A stretch of 64,000 bases of DNA, taken from positions 1,302,001 through 1,366,000 of the forward strand of contig CALNYZ010000018.1 of NCBI GenBank assembly GCA_942490945.1. Reading direction: 5' to 3'. This document shows, piece after piece, positions 1-7,808 of this stretch; the first letter of the stretch is position 1; each line of letters starts with the position of its first letter. The position numbers and the translations under genes were made by a program. The stretch comes from CALNYZ01 sp942490945. Lineage in GTDB: Bacteria; Pseudomonadota; Gammaproteobacteria; UBA6429; Thiohalophilaceae. The notes under the pieces are model-generated. The model was given only the letters and a program-made list of their open reading frames with translations. It was not told the origin of the DNA and made no database searches.

Positions 1-67
1 TATCGCAAGAAGAATGGCAGATTCGGGTGAAATATCCCTTGGCGGTGGCGGCGATGAGTACGTCTAA
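1..67 (+). CDS. fliG: Flagellar motor switch protein FliG, C-terminal fragment
   Basis: The window opens inside a gene whose last 21 codons read IARRMADSGEISLGGGGDEY then V and a TAA stop at 65-67. A glycine-rich tail of this kind (GGGGDEYV) is typical of the FliG C-terminus, and the next genes are fliH, fliI and fliJ, the usual order. FliG is the rotor switch protein that contacts the stator and FliM. Only the very end is present, so the torque-generating residues cannot be checked. The stop lies inside the start of fliH (14-nt overlap). Confidence 0.8.
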   Translation, partial: IARRMADSGEISLGGGGDEYV

Positions 68-734
68 AATAATTAATAAAAGTAATAGTTCAGAGTACGA
101 GTCATGGACTGCGCCGCAGGTAAACGATAACGTCAGTCCGACGAATCGCCGTTATATGACGGCAGAAGAAATAGAATCCATTCAACAACAGGCATATGAT
201 GAAGGCTACAAGGAAGGTTTTAGTCAGGGTCTGGTTGATGGTCAGGCGGAAATAAATCAACGTTGTAATTATCTTGAGTCGATCATGAATTTTCTTGTTA
301 AACCATTGGAAAAGATTGACGAACAGGTCAATCAGCAGTTGTTTCAGCTTTCCATGTCAGTTGCCGGACATATTATTCGGCGCGAAATCAGGACTGACCC
401 CGGTCAGGTAATCGCGGTAGTACGTGCAGCCATGAATGCATTACCTGTTGCTGAACGTGATGTAAAAGTTTATTTGCATCCGGAAGATGTTTTACTGGTA
501 AGAGAAGCTCTGTCAATCAGCGAGGATGAAATTACTGATACACGACCGTGGCGCATAATAGAAGACCCGGTATTAACCCGTGGCGGCTGTCGAGTTCGAA
601 GTGAAAATTCAACCATTGATGCAACCATTGAAGCGAGATTAAATCGCGTCATCGCCACGCTGCTGGGCGGGGAACGCGGTGAAGATTTTGGTGATAATCA
701 TGAAGACAGCAACCCGGATGAAAGTGATAATTGA
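54..734 (+). CDS. fliH: Flagellar assembly protein FliH
   Basis: FliH is the cytoplasmic regulator/stator of the flagellar export ATPase FliI. The 226-residue product starts at the ATG at 54 (MSTSKIINKS), behind a purine-rich G stretch; an in-frame ATG at 27 would lie deeper inside fliG and is less likely. It has the FliH pattern: a polar N-terminus, a glycine-spaced helix with EGYKEGFSQG near residues 55-65 (GxxxG type repeats), then a globular C-terminal half (about 90-205) with HIIRREIRTDPGQV and the conserved YLHPEDV and RVRSENSTIDATIEARLNR segments. It overlaps fliG upstream and fliI by one base downstream (TGATG), so translation is probably coupled. Confidence 0.93.
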   Translation: MSTSKIINKSNSSEYESWTAPQVNDNVSPTNRRYMTAEEIESIQQQAYDEGYKEGFSQGLVDGQAEINQRCNYLESIMNFLVKPLEKIDEQVNQQLFQLSMSVAGHIIRREIRTDPGQVIAVVRAAMNALPVAERDVKVYLHPEDVLLVREALSISEDEITDTRPWRIIEDPVLTRGGCRVRSENSTIDATIEARLNRVIATLLGGERGEDFGDNHEDSNPDESDN

Positions 735-2215
735 TGTCAACCGCATCTACAGCGAATGAGCAGTTCAAATCGCCACGCTATGCAGCGTGGAGTGATTACA
801 TCCATAATTGTACCAACAAGATAAATGAATCCCCTTCCATGGTCGTAGAAGGTAAATTGACCCGCATGGTGGGTATGACACTGGAAGCCGTCGGTTGTCA
901 GGCGGCTATCGGGGTGCGCTGTAAAGTTGAAAGTGTTGATGATACATGGATCGAAGCCGAAGTTGTTGGCTTCTCCGGCGACAGGTTATTTCTCATGCCA
1001 ACAGGCAGCATACATGGTGTGCAACCCAATGCCCGTGTTATCCCCACTGATCATGTTTACGAAGTCGCGGTCGGCGATAATTTGTTAGGTCGAGTACTGG
1101 ACGGTGCGGGCCGACCATTGGATCGCAAAGGTGAAATCCGTACCAGTGAGAAAGTTCCATTAACGGGCAAACCTATTAATCCCCTTAATCGTGCACCGAT
1201 ACGCGAACCACTTGATGTCGGCATTCGCTCGATTAACGCATTGTTAACTATTGGCCGGGGTCAACGTATGGGCTTGTTTGCGTCCAGTGGCGTCGGTAAA
1301 AGTGTCCTGCTTGGCATGATGACAAAATATACGACAGCCGATGTTATTGTCGTTGGACTCATTGGTGAGCGGGGTCGGGAAGTAAAAGAATTTATTGATA
1401 ATATTCTGGGTGTGGAAGGTCTGAAGCGCGCAGTGGTTGTGGCGGTACCAGCTGATAATACACCTGTCATGCGTATACACGGCGCCTTACTCGCGACCAG
1501 TATCGCAGAGCATTTTCGCGACCAGGGCAAACAGGTTTTATTGTTAATGGATTCGCTTACCCGATTTGCACAGGCACATCGTGAAATATCTCTCGCAATT
1601 GGTGAACCTCCCGCAACCAAAGGCTATCCACCATCTGTGTTTGCGCGTATTCCGCAACTGGTAGAGCGGGCTGGTAATGGCAAAGTTGGCGGGGGCTCAA
1701 TAACTGCCTTCTATACTGTACTGACAGAAGGCGATGAACAGGTCGACCCGATTGCAGATTCAGCACGCGCCATCCTGGATGGACATATTATTCTGTCACC
1801 AGAACTGGCTGAGTCGGGACACTACCCGGCAATTGATATTGAATCTTCTATAAGTCGAGCCTTGACCGAGATTGTTTCGAAAGAACAACTGAAAATGATT
1901 CACACATTCAAGCAAGTCTACTCCACCTATCGTAAAAATCAGGATCTCATTACTATTGGAGCCTACACAGCGGGGAGTGATACACGTGTTGATGAAGCGA
2001 TCGTACTGAATCCGGAACTCATGGCATTTATGCAGCAAAATATGGATCAGGCAAAAAACTGGGATGAAAGTTTTGCCGAACTTAAAAGTTTGATCGATAA
2101 GCGGGAGGAATTACAGCAGTTAATTATTCAGTCAGAAGTTCAGGAACAATCGCCGGGTAGAAGCATGAACAATAATATGATCGACCCGTTTGCTCCATTG
2201 CCAGGAGGTAACTGA
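734..2215 (+). CDS. fliI: Flagellum-specific export ATPase FliI
   Basis: FliI is the F1-beta-like ATPase of the flagellar type III export apparatus and forms a hexamer at the membrane with FliH and FliJ. The ATG at 734 is preferred over the in-frame TTG at 731; it overlaps the fliH stop. The product has 493 residues, slightly longer than common homologues. Visible motifs are the Walker A loop GLFASSGVGKS near residues 180-190, LIGERGREVKEFI, the Walker B strand VLLLMDSLTRFAQA, and the signature KGYPPSVFARIPQLVERAG. The extreme C-terminus (after about residue 455) is a low-complexity polar tail. Stop at 2213-2215, one base before the fliJ ATG. Confidence 0.96.
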   Translation: MSTASTANEQFKSPRYAAWSDYIHNCTNKINESPSMVVEGKLTRMVGMTLEAVGCQAAIGVRCKVESVDDTWIEAEVVGFSGDRLFLMPTGSIHGVQPNARVIPTDHVYEVAVGDNLLGRVLDGAGRPLDRKGEIRTSEKVPLTGKPINPLNRAPIREPLDVGIRSINALLTIGRGQRMGLFASSGVGKSVLLGMMTKYTTADVIVVGLIGERGREVKEFIDNILGVEGLKRAVVVAVPADNTPVMRIHGALLATSIAEHFRDQGKQVLLLMDSLTRFAQAHREISLAIGEPPATKGYPPSVFARIPQLVERAGNGKVGGGSITAFYTVLTEGDEQVDPIADSARAILDGHIILSPELAESGHYPAIDIESSISRALTEIVSKEQLKMIHTFKQVYSTYRKNQDLITIGAYTAGSDTRVDEAIVLNPELMAFMQQNMDQAKNWDESFAELKSLIDKREELQQLIIQSEVQEQSPGRSMNNNMIDPFAPLPGGN

Positions 2216-2216
2216 G

Positions 2217-2678
2217 ATGCCCAGACAAAAATCACGTGCGAAGCGTTTTACTCCTCTCGTCATGCTGGCCAGGAACAAGGAACAGGCGGCGGCTATCGCA
2301 CTAGGCACATGTAATCAACAGGTACAACAGAACCAGCAGCAACTGGAACAGCTTAAACAATACCGGCATGAGTATGCGCAACAACTGATGATAGATGGGA
2401 ACAAGGGAATTGATGCAGGCATGTTAAAAACCTACAAAAATTTCATCAGCGGACTGGACCAGGCAATAAAAAACCAGCTTATGCAAATTTATGAATCAAA
2501 ACTGCAGCTGGAGAAAAAACGACAACTCTGGTTACAGCAACATCAGGACACACGTGCCATGGAAGTCACAGTAGATAAATACAAGGCGCAAGAAAATAGG
2601 GATAAAGATCGCAAGGAACAAAATAGTCTGGACGAGCATGCCAGCCATATAAAGTCACAAACATCATCAACTGAATAG
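2217..2678 (+). CDS. fliJ: Flagellar export protein FliJ
   Basis: FliJ is a coiled-coil chaperone-escort/central-stalk protein of the flagellar export ATPase. The start at 2217 follows an excellent Shine-Dalgarno AGGAGG inside the end of fliI. The 153-residue product is almost entirely charged alpha-helix (NKEQAAAIALGTCNQQVQQN, LEQLKQYRHEYAQQ, LEKKRQLWLQQHQ), matching the two-helix coiled coil of the family and its usual length of about 145-150. The segment QYRHEYAQQL and the F-I-S-G-L-D-Q-A-I core match FliJ. Sequence conservation in the family is low, so the call also rests on position directly after fliI. Confidence 0.9.
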   Translation: MPRQKSRAKRFTPLVMLARNKEQAAAIALGTCNQQVQQNQQQLEQLKQYRHEYAQQLMIDGNKGIDAGMLKTYKNFISGLDQAIKNQLMQIYESKLQLEKKRQLWLQQHQDTRAMEVTVDKYKAQENRDKDRKEQNSLDEHASHIKSQTSSTE

Positions 2679-2703
2679 GACTCATCTCAAAAACCGGAAA
2701 TTT

Positions 2704-2719
2704 TGGCATAAAACTTGCC
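2704..2719 (+). promoter_or_regulatory. Sigma-54 (RpoN) promoter of fliK
   Basis: TGGCATA, four bases, TTGCC matches the -24/-12 consensus TGGCACG-N4-TTGCW, with the required GG and GC separated by ten bases. It lies 46 bp before the GTG of fliK in the 86-bp gap after fliJ. Polar flagellar systems use RpoN with an activator (FleQ/FlrC type) for hook-stage genes, so this fits. The activator sites are not identified. Confidence 0.75.
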
Positions 2720-2764
2720 CCTATATATTCAATGATGGCATTACCTGGATATGAGGAGTGAGAA

Positions 2765-3856
2765 GTGCCTGAAGTAGGTGGACAATTACTAGCGAATACC
2801 ATGCCGAATACGCAAGTTTCGGCACTGGGTTCGGCTGCACCTGGCGCGCCATTAACGGCAGATGTGAGTCAGAGCGCTAGTGATTTCAATGACTTACTGT
2901 TACAGCAGTGGCTGCTCAGCCATCCCGACGCTGCGCAAGATATGGATTTAACTCAGCTGGCATCCGCTACAGGCACAAACCCGATGGACGGCAATGAATT
3001 GCCGCCGGCAATGTTATTACAGCTTTTGCAAGCCAACCCATTCCAGTCGCAACTTCAGCAACCGACTAAATTTGATTTGGCGGCATTTATGCAAAACGGC
3101 ATACCAGCAGACGATGCAGCATTACCTGTTGATGGTTTGATGCAAACAAGGTTGACCATGCAGCGGCCTGTTGATGCAGCCGCGCAGCAATCCATACAAT
3201 CACCTGTCTTCTTATCCGATAATATGAAACTGATGGATAGTGCCGAGATTAGTACCCGTTTTAATGAGCTGGATTTACTTGGCACAAAACCTTTGCAAAT
3301 GTTTACACAAAGCCAGTTACATGTGTCACCGGATATGGCGGGAATACCAAACATGAGTTCCGCGCCTGCTTTTACACTTAACCAGTCATTAAGTACCTAT
3401 TCATCACAGGCACATTTACCGCCCATTACTGCACCGCTCGACCAGCATCAGGGCCTTGAGCAATTAAATGAACGTATCAACTGGATGATCAACTCGCAGA
3501 TACAAAAAGTTGATATGCGCCTGGAGCCAGCCGAGCTCGGTAGCCTGGATGTACGCGTGACAGTGACAAAAGACCAGGCAAATGTCTCATTCCATGTTGG
3601 TAACGCCATGGCGCGTGATGCAATCGAGTCTGCTATTCCCCGATTACGGGAGATGTTTAACGAGGCGGGTGTCCAGCTTGGCAATGTGGATGTGTCGCAA
3701 CATTCCTTTGCAGAAAACTCCAATTCAAACCAGTCTGACTCGGCTGAATTTCAAGCCGCCTCACCACGACATCAGTCGGAAGATGTCATGGCCGATACAG
3801 ATTTCTTCACAACAAGGGTGACAGGGTCCAATAGTCTGTTGGATGTATTCGCCTGA
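2765..3856 (+). CDS. fliK: Flagellar hook-length control protein FliK
   Basis: FliK is the secreted molecular ruler that ends hook growth and switches export specificity at FlhB. The 363-residue product starts with GTG at 2765 behind a clear GAGGAG ribosome site at 2753-2758. The N-terminal two thirds are low-complexity, rich in Gln, Ala, Met and Pro (typical of the ruler part). The C-terminal domain (about residues 225-315) has the family hallmark: VDMRLEPAELGSLDVRVTV, then VSFHVGNAMARDAIESAIPRL and REMFNEAGVQLGNVDVS. It follows fliJ but has its own sigma-54-type promoter. Confidence 0.9.
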   Translation: MPEVGGQLLANTMPNTQVSALGSAAPGAPLTADVSQSASDFNDLLLQQWLLSHPDAAQDMDLTQLASATGTNPMDGNELPPAMLLQLLQANPFQSQLQQPTKFDLAAFMQNGIPADDAALPVDGLMQTRLTMQRPVDAAAQQSIQSPVFLSDNMKLMDSAEISTRFNELDLLGTKPLQMFTQSQLHVSPDMAGIPNMSSAPAFTLNQSLSTYSSQAHLPPITAPLDQHQGLEQLNERINWMINSQIQKVDMRLEPAELGSLDVRVTVTKDQANVSFHVGNAMARDAIESAIPRLREMFNEAGVQLGNVDVSQHSFAENSNSNQSDSAEFQAASPRHQSEDVMADTDFFTTRVTGSNSLLDVFA

Positions 3857-3954
3857 CAAGACCCGATAAAACCCAGTAAAACAATCAGACATAGCGTCAT
3901 GTGCAGTAACGCTAAGCTTCCTTTTTACAACCGTCCTATTCACACAAATAAACC

Positions 3955-3967
3955 AGGTAAATTACCT
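3955..3967. repeat. Palindrome AGGTAA-A-TTACCT next to the cheY promoter
   Basis: A perfect 6-bp inverted repeat around one central base lies immediately upstream of, and shares one base with, the -35 element of the sigma-28-type promoter. Its size and position would suit a dimeric regulator, but no binding protein can be named. Confidence 0.4.
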
Positions 3968-3993
3968 AAAGTGGTATCACGTTTAGTCGATAA
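3967..3993 (+). promoter_or_regulatory. Sigma-28 (FliA) promoter of the chemotaxis operon
   Basis: TAAAGTGG, an 11-base spacer, then GTCGATAA matches the FliA consensus TAAAGTTT-N11-GCCGATAA at 13 of 16 positions with exact spacing. It sits 40 bp before the cheY ATG, after the 3' end of fliK, and should drive the cheY-to-cheB genes as a late flagellar operon. Confidence 0.8.
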
Positions 3994-4032
3994 CCATACT
4001 AAGTCAAAATTACGGATTTGGGAGTATGTTCA

Positions 4033-4395
4033 ATGACGTCAATTCTAGCAGTGGATGATTCAGCCTCCATGCGTCAAATGGTCTCGTTTACCTTGAAAGG
4101 AGCCGGGTTTGATGTAACAGAAGCAGTTGATGGTCAGGATGCTTTGTCAAAAGCTAAAACAAAAAAGTTTGATCTGGTGATATCGGACGTAAACATGCCG
4201 AATATGGATGGCATATCGCTCATTCGTGAATTGCGAACCCTGGCAGATTTCAAATTTACACCGTTGTTATTACTGACAACCGAAAGTGCGGCGGATAAAA
4301 AAGCCGAAGGTAAATCAGCCGGTGCAACCGGTTGGATAGTGAAACCATTCAATCCCGATCAATTATTAAATACAGTCAAGAAAGTACTTGGATAG
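4033..4395 (+). CDS. cheY: CheY-type response regulator
   Basis: This is a 120-residue stand-alone receiver domain, the usual length of CheY. It has the acidic pair in ILAVDDS (D8, D9), the phospho-acceptor D52 in LVISDVNMPNMDG, the switch Thr in LLLTTESA, and the Lys in WIVKPF. The start at 4033 gives a compact receiver and follows GGAG at 4021-4024. It is the first gene behind the sigma-28-type promoter and is followed by a STAS gene and cheA. CheYs of this Che2-like type may serve as the output of, or a phosphate sink for, the neighbouring CheA rather than the main flagellar-motor ligand; the sequence cannot decide. Confidence 0.93.
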   Translation: MTSILAVDDSASMRQMVSFTLKGAGFDVTEAVDGQDALSKAKTKKFDLVISDVNMPNMDGISLIRELRTLADFKFTPLLLLTTESAADKKAEGKSAGATGWIVKPFNPDQLLNTVKKVLG

Positions 4396-4475
4396 TTGAT
4401 TTTTGGAACATTGCACGCAGAATCGTAAATATTTGTGAAACACTGAAAAACAGTAAAGAAAAGAGCAACAAGTAT

Positions 4476-4760
4476 ATGGACAGTGCAAAAATATCATGTG
4501 GGACAATCTTCGACATTTCAATGGTCGGTCAGAAATATCCAGAATTCAAAGATGCGCTGGTAAGTCAAAGTAATATCCAGATATCAGCCGGTGAACTGCA
4601 AAAGATAGATGGCGCGGGTATTCAATTATTGGTGTCCTTTTTCAAAGAAGCAGAAAAATCACATAAAGAAGTGATCTGGGATGATATCTCGGACGTACTG
4701 GAAAATTCCGCCAGGCTGCTTGGTGTGGACAAGGTACTTCGTTTCGATAATCAGAACTAG
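4476..4760 (+). CDS. STAS-domain protein of the chemotaxis cluster
   Basis: A 94-residue single-domain protein with the STAS fold pattern: a short N-terminal strand, then IQISAGELQKIDGAGIQLL (the conserved strand-loop-helix), then VIWDDISDVLENSARLLG. In classical anti-anti-sigma factors the loop reads D-S-S-G, with a phosphorylated Ser; here it is D-G-A-G, so the phosphorylatable residue is missing. Such STAS proteins are often found between cheY and cheA in this operon type; their job is not established. The ATG at 4476 is chosen because it starts just before the domain; the ribosome site is weak. It lies 80 bp after cheY and 30 bp before cheA. Confidence 0.8.
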   Translation: MDSAKISCGTIFDISMVGQKYPEFKDALVSQSNIQISAGELQKIDGAGIQLLVSFFKEAEKSHKEVIWDDISDVLENSARLLGVDKVLRFDNQN

Positions 4761-4790
4761 TTATACATTAACAGCTAAGGATAAAGCGAC

Positions 4791-7250
4791 ATGACAGTAG
4801 ATATGAGTCAATTCTTGCAAACTTTCTATGAAGAGAGTTTCGAAGGACTGGATATCATGGAGTCTGAGCTGCTGAACCTGGACGTTGGCGCGGCTGATTC
4901 AGAAATTATTAATACAATCTTTCGTTCAGCACATTCTATAAAAGGTGGCAGTGGTACTTTTGGTCTGAATGCGGTTGCTGAATATACGCATGTCATGGAA
5001 ACCCTGCTCGACGAGATGCGTGATGGCCGGCGACAGGTTACCCAGCCAGCTGTTGAAATATTACTGAGATCTGTGGATGTGTTGCGCGGTATGTTGACTG
5101 CCCTGCGTGATAATGATGATCTGGACGTAACAAATATTGGTGCTTCGCAAAAAGAATTAAATGAATTACTTTCAGGTAAACCTGAAAATAATTCCGCAGT
5201 GTCAGAAAAATCAGAGTCAGCAGTGGCGAACAATGACAACATAACTGGCTGGACTATCAATTTTACACCTCACGCAGACATGTTAAAAACGGGTAATGAC
5301 CCGGTAAGAATTCTGCGCGAGTTATCTACTTTGGGCGAGATGGATGTCGAAGTCAACCTTGAAAAGTTACCCGGACTGCATGACCTTGAGCCGGAAGACA
5401 GTTATATCGGCTGGAAGATAACACTCACAGGTGAAATAGCAAGAGAGCAGGTGGCCGAGGTTTTTGACTGGGTAGAAGATGAGTGCGATCTGGAAATTAT
5501 CCCGATTGCTGTAAAAGGAACAAGCACGAACAACGAAGCAGATAGCGATGAACTTGATGTTGAAGTTCTGGAATCATCGTTTAATGCTATTGCACCAAAT
5601 GCTGAAAAACTGGTGCAAAGATTTTATGAAGAGCTGTTTAAACGACATCCGGCTGTAAAGCCATTATTTAGTAACACGACACAAGATAAACAGCAATCAA
5701 AGTTGCTGGCAGCATTAAAGTTGGTTGTTGGCAATTTACGTAAACCTGATGAATTAAAGCAAGCATTGGTTGCATTGGGTGAGAGACATGAAGGCTACAA
5801 GGCGGAGCCAGCTCATTATCTGGCGGTACGTGATACCTTGCTGGATGTTATGGCAGAAGTAGCGGGTGCCGCATGGACGGAACAAATAAAGAAAGCCTGG
5901 GTTGACGCATTAAACACCATTTCAGAAATCATGCTGGGATCCTACAAAGAGAAACCATCCCAACAAAGCAATGATGAACGACGGTCAAATTCAGATCGCC
6001 GTTCAGGTGAACGTCGTAGCGCTTCAACAGAATCCGCATCTATTCGCGTGTCTATAGATAAAGTCGATGAGCTTATTAATACCGTCGGTGAGCTTGTTAT
6101 CACCCAATCAATGCTGGGCCAGTTTGGTGAAGCAGAAGAATTCTCAACCACACACATAGAAAAATTACGTGATGGTCTGGCACAGCTGGAACGCAATACG
6201 CGTGAACTGCAGGAATCTGTCATGCGAATCCGCATGTTACCCATCAGCTTTACATTCCAGCGCTTTCCCCGTCTGGTGCATGATTTAAGTGCCAAGCTGG
6301 GTAAGAAAATTGAATTGAAAATGTCCGGCGAAGGTACCGAGCTGGACAAAACCGTCATGGAAAAAATCGGTGATCCACTTGTGCATCTGGTAAGAAATTC
6401 TATAGACCACGGAATTGAAATGCCTGATGTAAGACAACGGGCAGGTAAATCAGAAATGGGCGTGGTTCATCTCAACGCATACCACCAAGGTGGCAATATC
6501 GTTATAGAAATCAAGGATGATGGCGCAGGGTTAAATAAAGACAAGATTCTGGCCAAAGCTATCAAGAATGGATTGTTGACAGAGACAGATACCTTGTCTG
6601 ATGAAAAAGCCTATGATCTGATTTTTCAACCCGGATTTTCAACTGCAGATGTTGTAAGCGATGTATCTGGTCGCGGCGTCGGTATGGATGTGGTAAGAAA
6701 AAACATTCGTTCGCTCGGTGGTACGGTCGAGGTTAAATCGCAGCCCGGCATGGGCTCCACGTTTTCTATTCGCTTACCACTAACTCTTGCCATTCTTGAC
6801 GGCCAATTAATTACCGTTGGTAATGAAACCTATATTGTGCCACTCGTTTCGATTGTTGAATCGATACAGGTGAAAAAAGGCCAGGTAAATCTTATCAATG
6901 GACGTGGTGAAGTGTACAAACTGCGTGATGAATATATACCGGTTGTCAGACTTTATCATATGTTTGGCATTGAACCATTGACCAAAAATCTTGATGAAGG
7001 GTTGCTGGTAGTTGTCGAAGCTGAAGGCCAGAAGGTAGCCATGTTTGTTGATGACCTTCAGGGTCAGCAGCAAGTGGTTATTAAAAGTCTTGAAACTAAT
7101 TTCAAAAAAGTGGAAGGCGTATCGGGAGCCACCATATTGGGTAATGGAACAGTTGCATTAATTCTTGATATATCCGGACTGGTTACACTTAACCGAATCA
7201 CTGGTGCACCAGATTTAACTGTTGTCAACGGCAGTAACGTGGCGGCGTAA
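4791..7250 (+). CDS. cheA: Chemotaxis histidine kinase CheA with an internal globin domain
   Basis: CheA (819 residues) receives receptor signals through CheW and phosphorylates CheY and CheB. Domains in order: Hpt/P1 (1-110; phospho-His H48 in RSAHSIKGGSGTFG); a P2-like region (about 151-242); a globin domain (about 255-388); an Arg/Ser-rich linker (DERRSNSDRRSGERR, about 395-410); P3 dimerisation (about 417-480); P4 ATPase (N box HLVRNSIDHGIE, G1 IKDDGAGL, G2 GRGVGMDVV); and P5 CheW-like (about 670-800). The globin aligns with flavohaemoglobin globins at B10 Y279, CD1 F293, E7 Q301, proximal F8 H333 and the following Y343, all with family spacing. A globin between P2 and P3 is not part of textbook CheA and would put a haem next to the kinase core. 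The most similar domain visible is in the MCP at 8732, more than half identical by eye. Confidence 0.95.
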   Translation: MTVDMSQFLQTFYEESFEGLDIMESELLNLDVGAADSEIINTIFRSAHSIKGGSGTFGLNAVAEYTHVMETLLDEMRDGRRQVTQPAVEILLRSVDVLRGMLTALRDNDDLDVTNIGASQKELNELLSGKPENNSAVSEKSESAVANNDNITGWTINFTPHADMLKTGNDPVRILRELSTLGEMDVEVNLEKLPGLHDLEPEDSYIGWKITLTGEIAREQVAEVFDWVEDECDLEIIPIAVKGTSTNNEADSDELDVEVLESSFNAIAPNAEKLVQRFYEELFKRHPAVKPLFSNTTQDKQQSKLLAALKLVVGNLRKPDELKQALVALGERHEGYKAEPAHYLAVRDTLLDVMAEVAGAAWTEQIKKAWVDALNTISEIMLGSYKEKPSQQSNDERRSNSDRRSGERRSASTESASIRVSIDKVDELINTVGELVITQSMLGQFGEAEEFSTTHIEKLRDGLAQLERNTRELQESVMRIRMLPISFTFQRFPRLVHDLSAKLGKKIELKMSGEGTELDKTVMEKIGDPLVHLVRNSIDHGIEMPDVRQRAGKSEMGVVHLNAYHQGGNIVIEIKDDGAGLNKDKILAKAIKNGLLTETDTLSDEKAYDLIFQPGFSTADVVSDVSGRGVGMDVVRKNIRSLGGTVEVKSQPGMGSTFSIRLPLTLAILDGQLITVGNETYIVPLVSIVESIQVKKGQVNLINGRGEVYKLRDEYIPVVRLYHMFGIEPLTKNLDEGLLVVVEAEGQKVAMFVDDLQGQQQVVIKSLETNFKKVEGVSGATILGNGTVALILDISGLVTLNRITGAPDLTVVNGSNVAA

Positions 7251-7260
7251 GGAGACCACA

Positions 7261-7782
7261 ATGACAGAAATGGCACAAACATTTGATAACTCTGATCTGA
7301 TGGCATCAGGTGATGAGGATTCACAACAATTCCTTACTTTTATTCTGGCAGGTGAAGAATATGGTGTGGATATCCTGCGCGTACAGGAAATAAAAGGTTG
7401 GGATACAGTTACCCAGATACCGAATACGCCAAAATATATTCGTGGCGTAATCAATTTGCGTGGCACCATCGTGCCAATTATTGATATGCGCACACGTTTT
7501 AATCTGACTGAGCTGGAATATGGCCCGACAACCGTTGTTATCGTATTGAAAGTGTTCAGCGCGGATAAAAGCCGCACCATGGGCGTCGTGGTGGATGGTG
7601 TGTCTGATGTGTACAACATGCCGGAAAATAGCATTAAAGAAACACCCGATTTTGGTTCGGCTGTTGACACAAGGTTTGTGAAAGGACTGGCAACAGTAAA
7701 TGAAAAAATGGTTATCGTGCTTGATATCGACCACATGCTTAATTCGAAAGAGTTAACAGCAATGGATTCGGCGACGGCTTAA
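7261..7782 (+). CDS. cheW: Chemotaxis coupling protein CheW
   Basis: CheW is the adaptor that links receptor tips to the P5 domain of CheA. The 173-residue product starts at the ATG at 7261, 10 bp after cheA, with AAGGAG just upstream. The core (about 22-160) shows FLTFILAGEEYGVDILRVQEI, then TPKYIRGVINLRGTIVPIID with the invariant NLRG, and the second half VVVDGVSDVYNMPE. It is followed by a parA-like gene and the MCP and is presumably translated with cheA. Confidence 0.95.
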   Translation: MTEMAQTFDNSDLMASGDEDSQQFLTFILAGEEYGVDILRVQEIKGWDTVTQIPNTPKYIRGVINLRGTIVPIIDMRTRFNLTELEYGPTTVVIVLKVFSADKSRTMGVVVDGVSDVYNMPENSIKETPDFGSAVDTRFVKGLATVNEKMVIVLDIDHMLNSKELTAMDSATA

Positions 7783-7808
7783 ATGTGGATTAACCTGGTT
7801 AGCCGGAT

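Noticed and set aside
7215..7736. Minus-strand open frame of 173 codons opposite cheW
   Set aside because: Shadow of cheW; no recognisable domain.
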